Shown here: piece after piece, positions 8,601-14,877 of the stretch
How positions within the stretch are numbered: the stretch's first letter is position 1
Layout of the letters: each line of letters begins with the position of its first letter
IMG/VR virus record: IMGVR_UViG_3300046517_001487
Location: 1-29,543 of that record
Direction: 5' to 3' (one strand)
Source of the DNA: a virus
Length of the DNA stretch: 29,543 nucleotides
Program-made: the position numbers and the translations under genes
The notes under the pieces: model-generated
Seen by the model: the letters and a program-made list of their open reading frames with translations, nothing else
Databases searched by the model: none
Told to the model about the DNA's origin: nothing

Positions 8601-9662
8601 GGAATTTGTTCGCTCATCGTTCTGTACGCGATCTGCATTGCCAAGCATGTGCCCGGCCGCCCGGCCGAGCCGATCCCGGTCTGCCGTCTTGGTATAAATC
8701 TCCGCCATCTGGTCCGACGTCCAGCCGAACAACGCCTTCAGCTGCTGGGTCGTGGCGCCGTTGTTGGCGGCCGTCGTGGCGGCAATCTTGCGAACCCCGT
8801 GAGCCGAGCCGGCAACCTGAGCCTGGTTGCAGGCTTCGCGAAACAGGTTGCCAAAACTCTCCTTGGTCAGCGGCTGGCCACCCTCGCCGACAATGAATGT
8901 CAGATCCCCGCACGGCCCTGCCTTCAGCGTCTCAGCCAGCACCGGCAGCACCGGCAACACCGCCATGACGGTCTCGCCACTCTTTTCGGTTTTGATGCGC
9001 CCCACGCCATCCCTGACGTGCTGGCGGCCATACCGAACGACATCCCCCCGCCGCAGTCCGCTGTACAACAGCACATCGAGCCAGACCCGCTGCCTCGTGC
9101 CGAGCGGCCAACGCGCCTGATACCGGGTCACGTCATCCTCGGTCCAGGCGACAAAACCGGCGCCGGCCTTGCGCGGCGGATTGCCGACCCCCGCTGTCGG
9201 GTCGCTCTTGATGTGCTCGGCGTCCGCCGCCCAGCGAAACAACCCACGCATGGCGTCAAGGAAATTGCGGGCCTGTGACGGTGTCTTGGCGCGGCGCTCC
9301 TTGCCGGCGACGATCGCCTTGCGATCGATCTTGCTCGCCGCAGTGTGACCCGCTGTCTCGATGACATGAACAAAGATGTTGTCGCGCTGCCGTCGGGTTG
9401 CCTCCGACAGCGCCATCCACCCGGCAGTCTCCCGGTAGCGATCCAACAGCCAAGCTAGACTACCAACCGTTGATTTTTTTTTGCCGGGTCGCCCTGTCCC
9501 GCCGCAAGCAATGGCAGCTTGGTATTCGGCGATAAATTCCGGACTGCCGAACGCCGCCTTGATCCTGGTCCGCGGCCCCTGATCAATACGAAAATACCAG
9601 ACCACTTTGCCATGCTGGGTAACCTGGCGAACCAGGTGCGGGAGGTGGGTCGGGCGTGGCAT
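8553..9662 (-). CDS. int: Site-specific tyrosine recombinase (phage integrase)
   Basis: A 369-aa tyrosine recombinase for phage integration and excision. An N-terminal arm/core-binding region precedes the catalytic domain, which shows LYSGLRRGDVV (box I Arg), then AHGVRKIAATT (H-x-x-R), then LFGWTSDQMAEIYTK. There Trp replaces the second His and Tyr is the nucleophile. I favour the ATG at 9662 (MPRPTHLPHLV) because AGGAT precedes it at a suitable distance and integrases of this type begin this way. An upstream ATG at 9701 overlaps the preceding stop (ATGA) and would add 13 residues. The C-terminus runs into the GGTGAGGG repeats. It is the last gene of a minus-strand operon from 10429. Confidence 0.9.
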   Translation of the reverse strand: MPRPTHLPHLVRQVTQHGKVVWYFRIDQGPRTRIKAAFGSPEFIAEYQAAIACGGTGRPGKKKSTVGSLAWLLDRYRETAGWMALSEATRRQRDNIFVHVIETAGHTAASKIDRKAIVAGKERRAKTPSQARNFLDAMRGLFRWAADAEHIKSDPTAGVGNPPRKAGAGFVAWTEDDVTRYQARWPLGTRQRVWLDVLLYSGLRRGDVVRYGRQHVRDGVGRIKTEKSGETVMAVLPVLPVLAETLKAGPCGDLTFIVGEGGQPLTKESFGNLFREACNQAQVAGSAHGVRKIAATTAANNGATTQQLKALFGWTSDQMAEIYTKTADRDRLGRAAGHMLGNADRVQNDERTNSPSPLSFSPSPEKKSN

Positions 9663-9688
9663 GGGATCGATCCTGATGAGGCGAGGTA

Positions 9689-9702
9689 TAGGACTTATCA
9701 TA
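9689..9702 (+). promoter_or_regulatory. Operator-like element (TAGGACTTATCATA)
   Basis: Member of the dispersed TAGGAC family. It overlaps the junction between the 62-aa gene and the upstream candidate start of integrase, where a bound repressor could affect int expression. Confidence 0.4.
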
Positions 9703-9886
9703 GGACTACCTCTTCGTCATCAGGGATTTCGGCTGGTATGGAGGGCGGCGAGGGCGCAATGCGGATCAGGATGACAGACTGCCCCGCCACCACGCGGACC
9801 TCGACCTCGGCAGCACCGGCCTGCTTGGCGGCGCGAATGGCGCGCGCCACGTCAGCCTGGGTTATGGTTGCGGCGCGGCGGGACAT
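9698..9886 (-). CDS. Small hypothetical phage protein
   Basis: A 62-aa protein beginning MSRRAATITQADVARAIRAA, a pattern that recalls small proteins of rhizobial prophages. An N-terminal basic helix-rich half is followed by two beta-like strands (EVEVRVVAGQSVILIRI) and an acidic tail. The frame continues upstream without a better start, and ATG 9886 is where protein-like sequence begins. No strong ribosome site is seen, so coupling to the upstream gene is likely. Its stop overlaps an ATG of the integrase frame. The function is unknown; a DNA-binding or excision role is possible but unsupported. Confidence 0.55.
   Translation of the reverse strand: MSRRAATITQADVARAIRAAKQAGAAEVEVRVVAGQSVILIRIAPSPPSIPAEIPDDEEVVL
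9701..9714 (+). promoter_or_regulatory. Second operator-like element (TAGGACTACCTCTT)
   Basis: A second copy of the TAGGAC element in the same orientation, 12 bases after the first, spanning the end of the 62-aa gene. The right half is poorly conserved, so it would be a half-site or weak site. Confidence 0.3.
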
Positions 9887-9902
9887 ATAAAGACCAGTGC
9901 TG

Positions 9903-10079
9903 TCACGGCCTCGTTTCCCGGCTGACCCCGACAACCTCGACGTCGAGGGTGTCGCCGGCCAGTTCGTCGACGATGTGCCAGTCCTCGGCCTCGGCACGGG
10001 CCTCGTCGGCGGAGGTAGCCTCCACGATGAGAGTGAGACGACGCTTGACCAACACCTCGACCGCCCACCGTGGAGACAT
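9903..10079 (-). CDS. Small hypothetical protein in integrase operon
   Basis: A 58-aa protein starting at ATG 10079, seven bases after a GAGGGG ribosome site. A TTG further upstream at 10094 is in frame but lacks support. The sequence is strand-helix-strand: WAVEVLVKRRLTLIVEATSA, then DEARAEAEDWHIVDEL, then DTLDVEVVGVSRE. The 'strand, ATSADEAR helix' layout is common in small phage proteins of unknown role. No enzyme or DNA-binding motif can be named. It lies between two other small genes in the minus-strand operon leading to integrase. Confidence 0.6.
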   Translation of the reverse strand: MSPRWAVEVLVKRRLTLIVEATSADEARAEAEDWHIVDELAGDTLDVEVVGVSRETRP

Positions 10080-10090
10080 CTGCACGCCCC

Positions 10091-10429
10091 TCAATGTGGT
10101 GTCAGCACCTGATCGCTGATCCGCGCCACCGCCAGTTCCAGACCGTGGATAGCCTCTTCGCCATCACACACGAGTTTCATAAATTTCTGCATGTGCTGTT
10201 CGGCGCGCTCCTTTGCCTCGACTATGGTGTGCTCGAGGTCATCAAGCTGCGCGCGCATTCCGGCGACGCGAGCCAGGGCGTGTGCATGAACGTCGGACAT
10301 GGCGGCGCTGGCGCGATGGATCACCTGATCGGCAACCGCCATCGCCTGCGCGCTGGCAGTGCCGTTAGCGGCACTTTCAATTTCGGTGGCGAGGCGATTT
10401 AAGGTGATGTTGGTTTCGATGTCAGTCAT
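10091..10429 (-). CDS. Coiled-coil hypothetical protein, first gene of integrase operon
   Basis: A 112-aa protein with a good AAGGAG ribosome site in front of the ATG at 10429. It is almost entirely helical, with long heptad-like stretches (RLATEIESAANGTASAQAMA, RAQLDDLEHTIVEAKERAEQ), a short break, then GLELAVARISDQV. It has no membrane segment or signal. It heads the operon that ends with integrase. Function unknown; an oligomeric or structural partner is the most one can infer. Confidence 0.6.
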   Translation of the reverse strand: MTDIETNITLNRLATEIESAANGTASAQAMAVADQVIHRASAAMSDVHAHALARVAGMRAQLDDLEHTIVEAKERAEQHMQKFMKLVCDGEEAIHGLELAVARISDQVLTPH

Positions 10430-10450
10430 TGCTTAACTCCTTTTGATGGC

Positions 10451-10494
10451 GGGCTGGAGCAACGTCCCCATCACAGGGATCCTCGCTCCAGCCC
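10451..10494. other. Long hairpin between divergent genes
   Basis: Perfect 10-bp arms GGGCTGGAGC (10451-10460) and GCTCCAGCCC (10485-10494) enclose a 24-base loop that itself contains a small TCCC/GGGA pairing. It lies in the leader of the minus-strand gene at 10429 and upstream of the plus-strand gene at 10563. There is no T-tract on either side, so it is more likely an RNA leader structure or protein-binding site than a terminator. Confidence 0.45.
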
Positions 10495-10562
10495 TAACGC
10501 CATGAAGCGGCCAGCGACATGGCGTAGCCCCCGACTGGGAAACATGGCAATCGGGCCGCCGC

Positions 10563-10745
10563 ATGAAGGCTGCCCAGGTCAAGCAAATCTGCGTCAAGTG
10601 GGGCATCAGCCAAGCCAAGCTGGGCCGGTTCCTGGGCATGTCGCCACGCCGGCTGCGGCGGGTGCTTGATGGAGAATATCCGATGCGCGCGGCAGAGGCG
10701 CTGCTGCTCAACTCAATGCTCGAACACGACGAGCGGCCACTGTAG
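10563..10745 (+). CDS. Small helix-turn-helix protein
   Basis: A 60-aa protein made essentially of one helix-turn-helix: QICVKWGISQAKLGRFLGMS, then PRRLRRVLDGEYPMRAAE. It is similar in style to XRE/Cro-like or YdaS-like DNA-binding domains. It has basic recognition-helix residues and no effector domain. No clear ribosome site precedes the ATG. It is transcribed away from the integrase operon and followed by a rho-independent terminator, so it is probably monocistronic. A regulator of the lysogeny region is likely, but its target is unknown. Confidence 0.6.
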   Translation: MKAAQVKQICVKWGISQAKLGRFLGMSPRRLRRVLDGEYPMRAAEALLLNSMLEHDERPL

Positions 10746-10768
10746 GGCTGCGTTGCCGATCGTGAAGG

Positions 10769-10798
10769 GGGCGCGTACACTGTGCGCGCCCTTTTCAT
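10769..10798 (+). terminator. Rho-independent terminator
   Basis: A GC-rich stem, GGGCGCG (10769-10775) with CGCGCCC (10785-10791), is followed by TTTTCATTT. It sits 23 bases after the stop of the small helix-turn-helix gene. Confidence 0.75.
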
Positions 10799-10810
10799 TT
10801 GTGACCCAGC

Positions 10811-11008
10811 ATGGCCAACAGCACCGCGCGCGAAATCGCAGAGGCGTTCCAGACGTTGCAAGAGCAGTTGATCGATCACGACAGCGAGTTGAACAATAAA
10901 CTGGCCCAGGCCTTCAGCGAGATCGAGACGCGGCTGGATGATCTTGAAAAGTCGCATGTGCAATTGCGTAGTGAGTTGAACAGGTTACAGCGCGAGACGA
11001 CGAAATAG
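10811..11008 (+). CDS. Small coiled-coil hypothetical protein
   Basis: A 65-aa acidic, wholly helical protein with clear heptad pattern (AQAFSEIETRLDDLEKSH, VQLRSELNRLQRETTK). It starts 12 bases after the terminator, so it would need its own promoter or read-through. The ribosome site is weak. No family recognised; it resembles short coiled-coil proteins often found in phage immunity regions. Coding potential is supported by codon-like composition and the lack of any better frame. Confidence 0.5.
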   Translation: MANSTAREIAEAFQTLQEQLIDHDSELNNKLAQAFSEIETRLDDLEKSHVQLRSELNRLQRETTK

Positions 11009-11045
11009 AGGAGGGGGTTGATCCCTTAACCCGTTGCGCGGCGAT

Positions 11046-11330
11046 TCATCGGACTGGCGGCACGATCGATGCCGGCAGCGCCACGTCCTCGCCGAACGGC
11101 TCAGCGAGCTCGGCCTCGGCTTCGTCAATCAGATCCTTAGTGACATCCTCGGCGACACGCTGCGGCACTGTGTCGTAAGCGGCGGCAAAACAGATCCGAT
11201 CGATCTGGACGATATTGTCGAACTCGCGGCTCTTGATGCGAGCGACAATCTGCGCGCGGGTCAGGGCCGGATCGACAATGGCCTCCAGGCCATCATCACC
11301 GTAATCACACATGACGACGAAATATTCCAT
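11046..11330 (-). CDS. Hypothetical protein with operator-controlled promoter
   Basis: A 94-aa acidic protein. The ATG at 11330 has a GGAGGA ribosome site at normal spacing. The frame extends further to 11363, but that would place the site inside the gene. Sequence: an N-terminal strand (MEYFVVMCDYGDDGLEAIVD), helix ALTRAQIVARIKS, strand FDNIVQIDRICF, and an acidic C-terminal helix (KDLIDEAEAELAEPFGED). No catalytic motif is recognised. A strong-looking promoter with two TAGGAC elements lies directly upstream, so it is probably silenced in the lysogen and expressed early after induction. It could be an anti-host or regulatory factor, but the sequence does not show which. Confidence 0.65.
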   Translation of the reverse strand: MEYFVVMCDYGDDGLEAIVDPALTRAQIVARIKSREFDNIVQIDRICFAAAYDTVPQRVAEDVTKDLIDEAEAELAEPFGEDVALPASIVPPVR

Positions 11331-11347
11331 GAGGCAGTCCTCCGAAA

Positions 11348-11361
11348 AAGGACACTTCCTC
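11348..11361 (+). promoter_or_regulatory. Operator-like element (AAGGACACTTCCTC)
   Basis: Near-palindromic copy of the dispersed element, located just downstream of the -10 box of the promoter at 11362-11391, covering the expected transcription start of the 94-aa gene. Confidence 0.55.
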
Positions 11362-11391
11362 AATATAGGACTACTCCGAAAAAAGAGTCAA
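11362..11391 (-). promoter_or_regulatory. Promoter for the minus-strand 94-aa gene
   Basis: On the minus strand TTGACT (11386-11391) and TATATT (11362-11367) are separated by 18 bases, close to the sigma-70 consensus. The spacer contains one TAGGAC element and the start region a second, so a bound repressor would block it. Confidence 0.65.
11366..11379 (+). promoter_or_regulatory. Operator-like element (TAGGACTACTCCGA)
   Basis: Copy of the dispersed element lying between the -35 and -10 boxes of the promoter at 11362-11391 and overlapping the -10. Confidence 0.55.
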
Positions 11392-11436
11392 ATATGCCGC
11401 GCCCAAAATGTCTGGGGAAAATGTAACAAAGTGAAA

Positions 11437-11450
11437 TAGGAATTTACCTA
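11437..11450. promoter_or_regulatory. Operator-like palindrome across repressor stop codon
   Basis: TAGGAATTTACCTA, with perfect 4-bp arms and an AT core. It covers the last codons and stop of the repressor gene, a position typical of stop-associated repressor sites rather than promoters. Confidence 0.45.
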
Positions 11451-12169
11451 CGCGGGAACACAGCCACCACCAGATGGCAGACCGGCCATTCCGATTTCTT
11501 CAAGCTGTAGACCTTGTGGGGCTTGTGCTGGCAGACCTTCCAGGCGCCGTCATTGGCCGACACCAGCTGCCGCACCAATACATTGGTATCGGGATCCGCT
11601 GACGACCGGAATAGACAGGCGTCACCATTCTTTGCCGGCAGATGCGGATGCACCTGGACAGTGGCGCCGTTCTTGACCTCTGGATCCATTGCATCGTCGA
11701 TGACGATCAAGCCGTAGGCGTCGTCGACATGCAATAAAAAATTCGGCCGCAACATGCGGTCGATCGGTTTCACACTCATGACCATCGCTCCTCCAGCAAC
11801 TTGAGTTGTTGCAAACACGGGGAGATCTTGCGTCATTTCACTTATAGGAAATAACCTCGGCGAGTCCAGCGGTATTTGCTTGCCGCCAATCACAGAGATG
11901 GCAGATGGCGCCTGCGATTGCAGGCGATCTCCATTTTTGGTGTAAGGCCGTGACGTGAGTGGTGTTGACTTACCGCGTAATTGATTTTCATCGATGCCGA
12001 GCAACTCGGCGAGCCTGATGCGCTCGCGTTCGTGCAATTCTTCCGGCACGCCTCTGCGCAAAAACTGCTGCAGATAGCTGGCGTTGCGGCCGATTTTGAG
12101 TGAGGCCTCGCTCATGCTGAGCCGCGCCTCTTCCAGTTGTTTTTTTATTAGTTCGCGCACGATGTCCAT
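11444..12169 (-). CDS. C1-like phage repressor with S24/LexA-type C-terminal domain
   Basis: A 241-aa repressor, the probable lysogeny master regulator. Residues ~15-60 form an XRE-type helix-turn-helix (SEASLKIGRNASYLQQFLRR) seen in alphaproteobacterial S24 repressors. Residues ~116-240 form the LexA/CI-like dimerisation domain: VAGGAM at the usual cleavage-site position, IVIDDAMDP where the family has G-D-S-M-x-P, and VLVRQLV where the catalytic Lys normally lies. Thus A160 replaces the nucleophilic Ser and Arg replaces Lys, so self-cleavage is not expected. It is divergent from the Cro-like gene, with operator-like sites at both gene ends and one inside. Induction is probably by something other than RecA-stimulated autocleavage. 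Confidence 0.85.
   Translation of the reverse strand: MDIVRELIKKQLEEARLSMSEASLKIGRNASYLQQFLRRGVPEELHERERIRLAELLGIDENQLRGKSTPLTSRPYTKNGDRLQSQAPSAISVIGGKQIPLDSPRLFPISEMTQDLPVFATTQVAGGAMVMSVKPIDRMLRPNFLLHVDDAYGLIVIDDAMDPEVKNGATVQVHPHLPAKNGDACLFRSSADPDTNVLVRQLVSANDGAWKVCQHKPHKVYSLKKSEWPVCHLVVAVFPRR
11845..11858. promoter_or_regulatory. Operator-like palindrome inside repressor gene
   Basis: TAGGAAATAACCTC, identical except for the last base to the element before the portal gene at 26578. It is intragenic, so it could act as a roadblock or be coincidental. Confidence 0.35.
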
Positions 12170-12179
12170 TCCTCTATCC

Positions 12180-12193
12180 TAGGACATCTCCTA
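12180..12193. promoter_or_regulatory. Operator-like element (TAGGACATCTCCTA)
   Basis: The best full palindromic match (TAGGA / TCCTA arms), 11 bases upstream of the repressor start codon, well placed for autoregulation. Confidence 0.65.
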
Positions 12194-12228
12194 ACGCAAT
12201 GGCACGAAGGAATTGACCTTGATTAAAA

Positions 12229-12242
12229 CAGGACTTTTCCTT
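12229..12242 (+). promoter_or_regulatory. Operator-like element (CAGGACTTTTCCTT)
   Basis: Second element of the switch region, overlapping the expected -10 of the rightward early promoter and ending 14 bases before the Cro-like start. Confidence 0.6.
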
Positions 12243-12255
12243 AATGTGGTGGATA

Positions 12256-12471
12256 ATGGACACCACGCCCACAGCGGCACTGCTTGCCGACATCGAGAAA
12301 TTCCTGAAAAAAACAGGAATGGCCCCGAGCGCGTTCGGCGGACAGGCAGTGGGCGACCCTAGTCTGATCAACAATCTGCGTGACGGCCGCGAACTTCGCT
12401 ACCGGACCACTCTCAAGGTCCGTGATTTTATGATCAATCACACGACCGATCGGCAACGGCAGACCGCTTAG
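12256..12471 (+). CDS. Cro-like small DNA-binding protein
   Basis: A 71-aa protein beginning MDTTPTAALLADIEKFLKKT. I chose ATG 12256 because GGTGG precedes it; an ATG at 12244 adds four residues but lacks a ribosome site. The region GMAPSAFGGQAVGDPSLINN followed by LRDGRELRYRTTLKVRDFM matches the compact helix-turn-helix layout of small alphaproteobacterial phage regulators. It is the first rightward gene, divergent from the repressor with operator-like sites between. A Cro-like antirepressor role is inferred from this arrangement. Confidence 0.75.
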   Translation: MDTTPTAALLADIEKFLKKTGMAPSAFGGQAVGDPSLINNLRDGRELRYRTTLKVRDFMINHTTDRQRQTA

Positions 12472-12510
12472 TCCCGGCGGCTGTTCCCCCGAGTTTGGAG
12501 CGCTTCACCC

Positions 12511-13083
12511 ATGACAGCGCAATCAGATCACTTTGCCCGGAGCTCTGCGGTTTCATCCCCTGTTACTGCAGATGCGGAGGGTGTCGCACTGTCCTCCTCG
12601 GTTCAGGGCGGCACCCGACGCACCCAACGCAACAGCGAACACCCGCCGTCACGCTGGCTGACCGAGTTGCTCGACCGGCGCCTGACAGAATTGCATGCGC
12701 TCAAGGGTGCCGACGCATTGTCGTTTGCAGAGATCGCCTGGCAACTGAACGACGAATTTTCGATGCACATGAGCCGCAATGCAGTGATCGGCCGCGTCCA
12801 CCGCATGCAGCTGCCGGGGCGCGTCACATTCAAGCGCCACGGCCGGCCGGTCAAAATCACCAAGAAACCGAAGATCAAGTTTGTCAAAACGATCAAACCC
12901 AAACCGGCGGCGCCGGCACAGCCGCGCAATCTGCCGCTGATCCAACTGCAGCATCACGACTGCCGCTTCGCCACGGTCGGTGACGAGGCGCCGTATCTGT
13001 TCTGCGCCCAGGCGACCGTCGAAAACAGTTCGTGGTGCGCCGTGCATTTCAAGGCCGTGCATAACGACGTGAGGTTGTTATGA
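12511..13083 (+). CDS. GcrA-like cell-cycle regulator
   Basis: A 190-aa GcrA-family protein. After a Ser/Thr-rich N-terminus, residues 48-104 contain the GcrA helix-turn-helix (ALSFAEIAWQLN, then MSRNAVIGRVHRMQLPGR). A basic Lys/Pro linker follows. The C-terminal family motif CRFATVGDEAPYLFC (151-165) comes next, with C176 and H179 in SSWCAVH. In Caulobacter, GcrA binds sigma-70 and activates promoters whose GANTC sites are adenine-methylated. The insertion (DEFSMH) within the first helix region is unusual. The stop overlaps the start of an adenine methyltransferase. A phage copy could redirect host or phage transcription by methylation state; that is inference. Confidence 0.85.
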   Translation: MTAQSDHFARSSAVSSPVTADAEGVALSSSVQGGTRRTQRNSEHPPSRWLTELLDRRLTELHALKGADALSFAEIAWQLNDEFSMHMSRNAVIGRVHRMQLPGRVTFKRHGRPVKITKKPKIKFVKTIKPKPAAPAQPRNLPLIQLQHHDCRFATVGDEAPYLFCAQATVENSSWCAVHFKAVHNDVRLL

Positions 13084-13730
13084 CCGACCCGTTCCATAAT
13101 CTACCGAAACAATATTTTAGGGCGATCCTCGCTGACCCGCCGTGGCATTTCCAGACATGGGCCAGGGCGCGCAAGAGCGGCGCTGGCATCGCCTGCCGCG
13201 CGTCAAAGCCCGCCTATGCCACCATGATTGATGAAGACATCGCGGCGTTGCCTCTGGCCGATCTGGCGGCCCCTGACTGTGTTCTATTCATGTGGACGTG
13301 CTGGCCCGTGTTGCAGCGTTCGTTCCATATTCTGGAGGCGTGGGGCTTTAAATATAAAACGTGCGCCTTCTCTTGGATGAAGGGCGACCCCTATCGGCTG
13401 TGGGCCGACGAATACACGCCACGCATGGGCTTGGGATACTGGACTCGCGCTAACACCGAGCCGTGCTTACTGGCGACACGGGGCAAGCCCAAGAGGATCG
13501 CCGCCGACATCAGGCAAGGCATTCTCGAGCAGCCCCGCGAACACTCACGGAAGCCCGACTGCGTACATGAGCGCATCGAGCGGCTGGTTGCTGGACCCTA
13601 TCTCGAACTGTTCGCCCGCGCCCGGCGCGATGGCTGGACCGTGTGGGGCAACCAGACCGACAAATTCACCGAAGCACCGCGGAAGAAATTCGCGGAAATT
13701 TGGGACCACCCTTACTCGCATGAAACTTGA
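13080..13730 (+). CDS. MT-A70 family adenine-N6 DNA methyltransferase
   Basis: A 216-aa enzyme that transfers methyl from S-adenosylmethionine to N6 of adenine. The catalytic motif DPPW is at residues 19-22 within FRAILADPPWHFQTW. Family segments follow: FMWTCWPVLQRSFHILEAWG, then LGYWTRANTEPCLLATRGKP, then HSRKPDCVHERIERLV. The start overlaps the upstream GcrA-like gene by ATGA. The 3' end overlaps the VRR-NUC gene by 11 bases. Phage enzymes of this family often protect DNA from restriction. The adjacent GcrA-like gene adds a possible transcription role. The target site cannot be read from sequence. Confidence 0.9.
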   Translation: MTDPFHNLPKQYFRAILADPPWHFQTWARARKSGAGIACRASKPAYATMIDEDIAALPLADLAAPDCVLFMWTCWPVLQRSFHILEAWGFKYKTCAFSWMKGDPYRLWADEYTPRMGLGYWTRANTEPCLLATRGKPKRIAADIRQGILEQPREHSRKPDCVHERIERLVAGPYLELFARARRDGWTVWGNQTDKFTEAPRKKFAEIWDHPYSHET

Positions 13731-14082
13731 ACCCACCGAGCACCAATTCCAGTCGGCGCTGTGCGAGCTGCTCGACGTGCAAGCCAAGCCCGATCTGGTC
13801 TGGTTCGCGATCCCATCCGGCGGCCATCGCCACATCGCCGTCGCCAAAATGCTCAAGGCTGAGGGCGTCAAGCGCGGCATCCCCGACCTGGCGTTCCTGT
13901 TGCCCCAAGGCAAAACCGCGTGGCTCGAGCTCAAGATCAAGAGCGGCCGGCTGTCGCCATTTCAGAAGGCGTTTCGCGATCGGGCGCAAACGCTCGGCCA
14001 CCAGTGGGGCATCGCCAAGGACATGACCGAGGCGCTGGTGTTCCTGAGTTGGATCGATGCACTGAAGAGGTCGGTACGATGA
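13720..14082 (+). CDS. VRR-NUC domain nuclease
   Basis: A 120-aa single-domain nuclease of the VRR-NUC branch of the PD-(D/E)XK superfamily. Key segments: EHQFQSALCELLD at the start, IPSGGHRHIAVAKMLKAEGV, the catalytic RGIPDLAF (Asp) and AWLELKIKSGRLSPFQ (Glu-x-Lys). Small phage proteins of this type are linked to Holliday-junction or flap processing in replication and recombination modules. The ATG at 13720 lies 11 bases inside the methyltransferase gene without a clear ribosome site, so translation is probably coupled. The stop overlaps the next gene (ATGA). Confidence 0.88.
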   Translation: MKLEPTEHQFQSALCELLDVQAKPDLVWFAIPSGGHRHIAVAKMLKAEGVKRGIPDLAFLLPQGKTAWLELKIKSGRLSPFQKAFRDRAQTLGHQWGIAKDMTEALVFLSWIDALKRSVR

Positions 14083-14813
14083 TCGCAAACTACATCCGCC
14101 ACTCGCCGTCCGCGCTCAACCTGTTTGCCGCCTCGCCGGCCATGTTCGTGCTCGAGCGGGTGCTGATGATCAAGCAGCCGGTCGGCGTGCCAGCCCACCG
14201 CGGTGTCGGTGTCGAGGATGGCGTGACGTTTGGCTTACTTAATCCCAACGCCTCGCTCGCCGAATGCGTCGATATCGCCCAATTGAAATACGACACCCTT
14301 ACCGCGCTGTCGACCGACGATCGACGCCAGAAATATCGCGACAATATTTCCGACATGGTGGCCATGGCACTGGAGGAATTGCGTCCCTACGGCATCCCGT
14401 CGCACACCCAGGGTCTGGTCGAATGGAAGCCGGAAGGCCTGACGCTGCCGATCATCGGCATCTTCGATTACCACTGGGCCGACCACAACATCACGACGGA
14501 TCTGAAAACCACCGAACGGATGCCGTCGGCGATCAAGATCAATCATGCCAAGCAGGTTGCGCTCTATGTCACCAGCAACAACGCCGCGGCGCGCATCACC
14601 TATGCCACGCCGAAAAAGTGCGTGACCTACAACGTCGAAAACACCGACGCCCATCGCACGGCGCTGCATCAGATCGCGCTCAAGGTCGAAAAGTTTCTGG
14701 CGCTGTCGAACGATCCGCAATTCTTCATCGACATCACGGTGCCGGATCTCGACTCGTTCTACTGGACCGCGCCGGCGGCGCGGCAACTGGCTTACGAGCA
14801 CTGGCACATCTGA
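14079..14813 (+). CDS. PD-(D/E)XK exonuclease, Cas4/RecB-like
   Basis: A 244-aa protein starting at the ATG overlapping the VRR-NUC stop. An open frame upstream is not used. The N-terminus SPSALNLFAASPAMFVLERV matches the entry helix of the Cas4/RecB-like nuclease family. The catalytic core reads LPIIGIFDYHWADHNITTDL then KTTE, giving Asp and Asp-x-Lys. The motif-IV-like stretch HAKQVALYVT follows, with Gln-Val-Ala-Leu-Tyr typical of RecB nucleases. The probable role is 5'-3' exonuclease in phage recombination, with the downstream ssDNA-binding candidate. No Fe-S cysteine cluster like that of Cas4 is evident. Confidence 0.82.
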   Translation: MIANYIRHSPSALNLFAASPAMFVLERVLMIKQPVGVPAHRGVGVEDGVTFGLLNPNASLAECVDIAQLKYDTLTALSTDDRRQKYRDNISDMVAMALEELRPYGIPSHTQGLVEWKPEGLTLPIIGIFDYHWADHNITTDLKTTERMPSAIKINHAKQVALYVTSNNAAARITYATPKKCVTYNVENTDAHRTALHQIALKVEKFLALSNDPQFFIDITVPDLDSFYWTAPAARQLAYEHWHI

Positions 14814-14815
14814 AT

Positions 14816-14858
14816 TTCCCGGCCATCCGGGAATGGCGCGCTGCGAGCCGATCGCAGC
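14816..14858. other. Two tandem hairpins in gap before the ssDNA-binding candidate
   Basis: TTCCCGG-CCAT-CCGGGAA at 14816-14833 and GCTGCGA-GCCGA-TCGCAGC at 14840-14858 are perfect 7-bp stems. Neither has a T-tract. They lie in the 64-base gap between the exonuclease and the next gene and could be an RNA processing or translational control structure. Confidence 0.4.
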
Positions 14859-14877
14859 CTTGTAGTGGAGAAAAATC

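Larger units (their letters stand above)
12170..12255. promoter_or_regulatory. Immunity switch region between repressor and Cro-like gene
   Basis: An 86-bp divergent intergenic region with two 14-bp elements, 12180-12193 and 12229-12242. A plus-strand TTGACC at 12213-12218 could be the -35 of the early rightward promoter, with the second element where the -10 would lie. On the minus strand the first element is directly upstream of the repressor start. This is the classical layout of a repressor/Cro switch. Exact promoters and start sites are inferred. Confidence 0.6.

Noticed and set aside
8408-8644. 78-codon minus-strand frame next to integrase
   Set aside because: It overlaps the integrase end out of frame and covers the repeat cluster; no ribosome site or domain.
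12244-12255. Earlier ATG for the Cro-like gene
   Set aside because: It adds four residues (MWWI) with no ribosome site and starts two bases after an operator-like element; ATG 12256 has GGTGG upstream.
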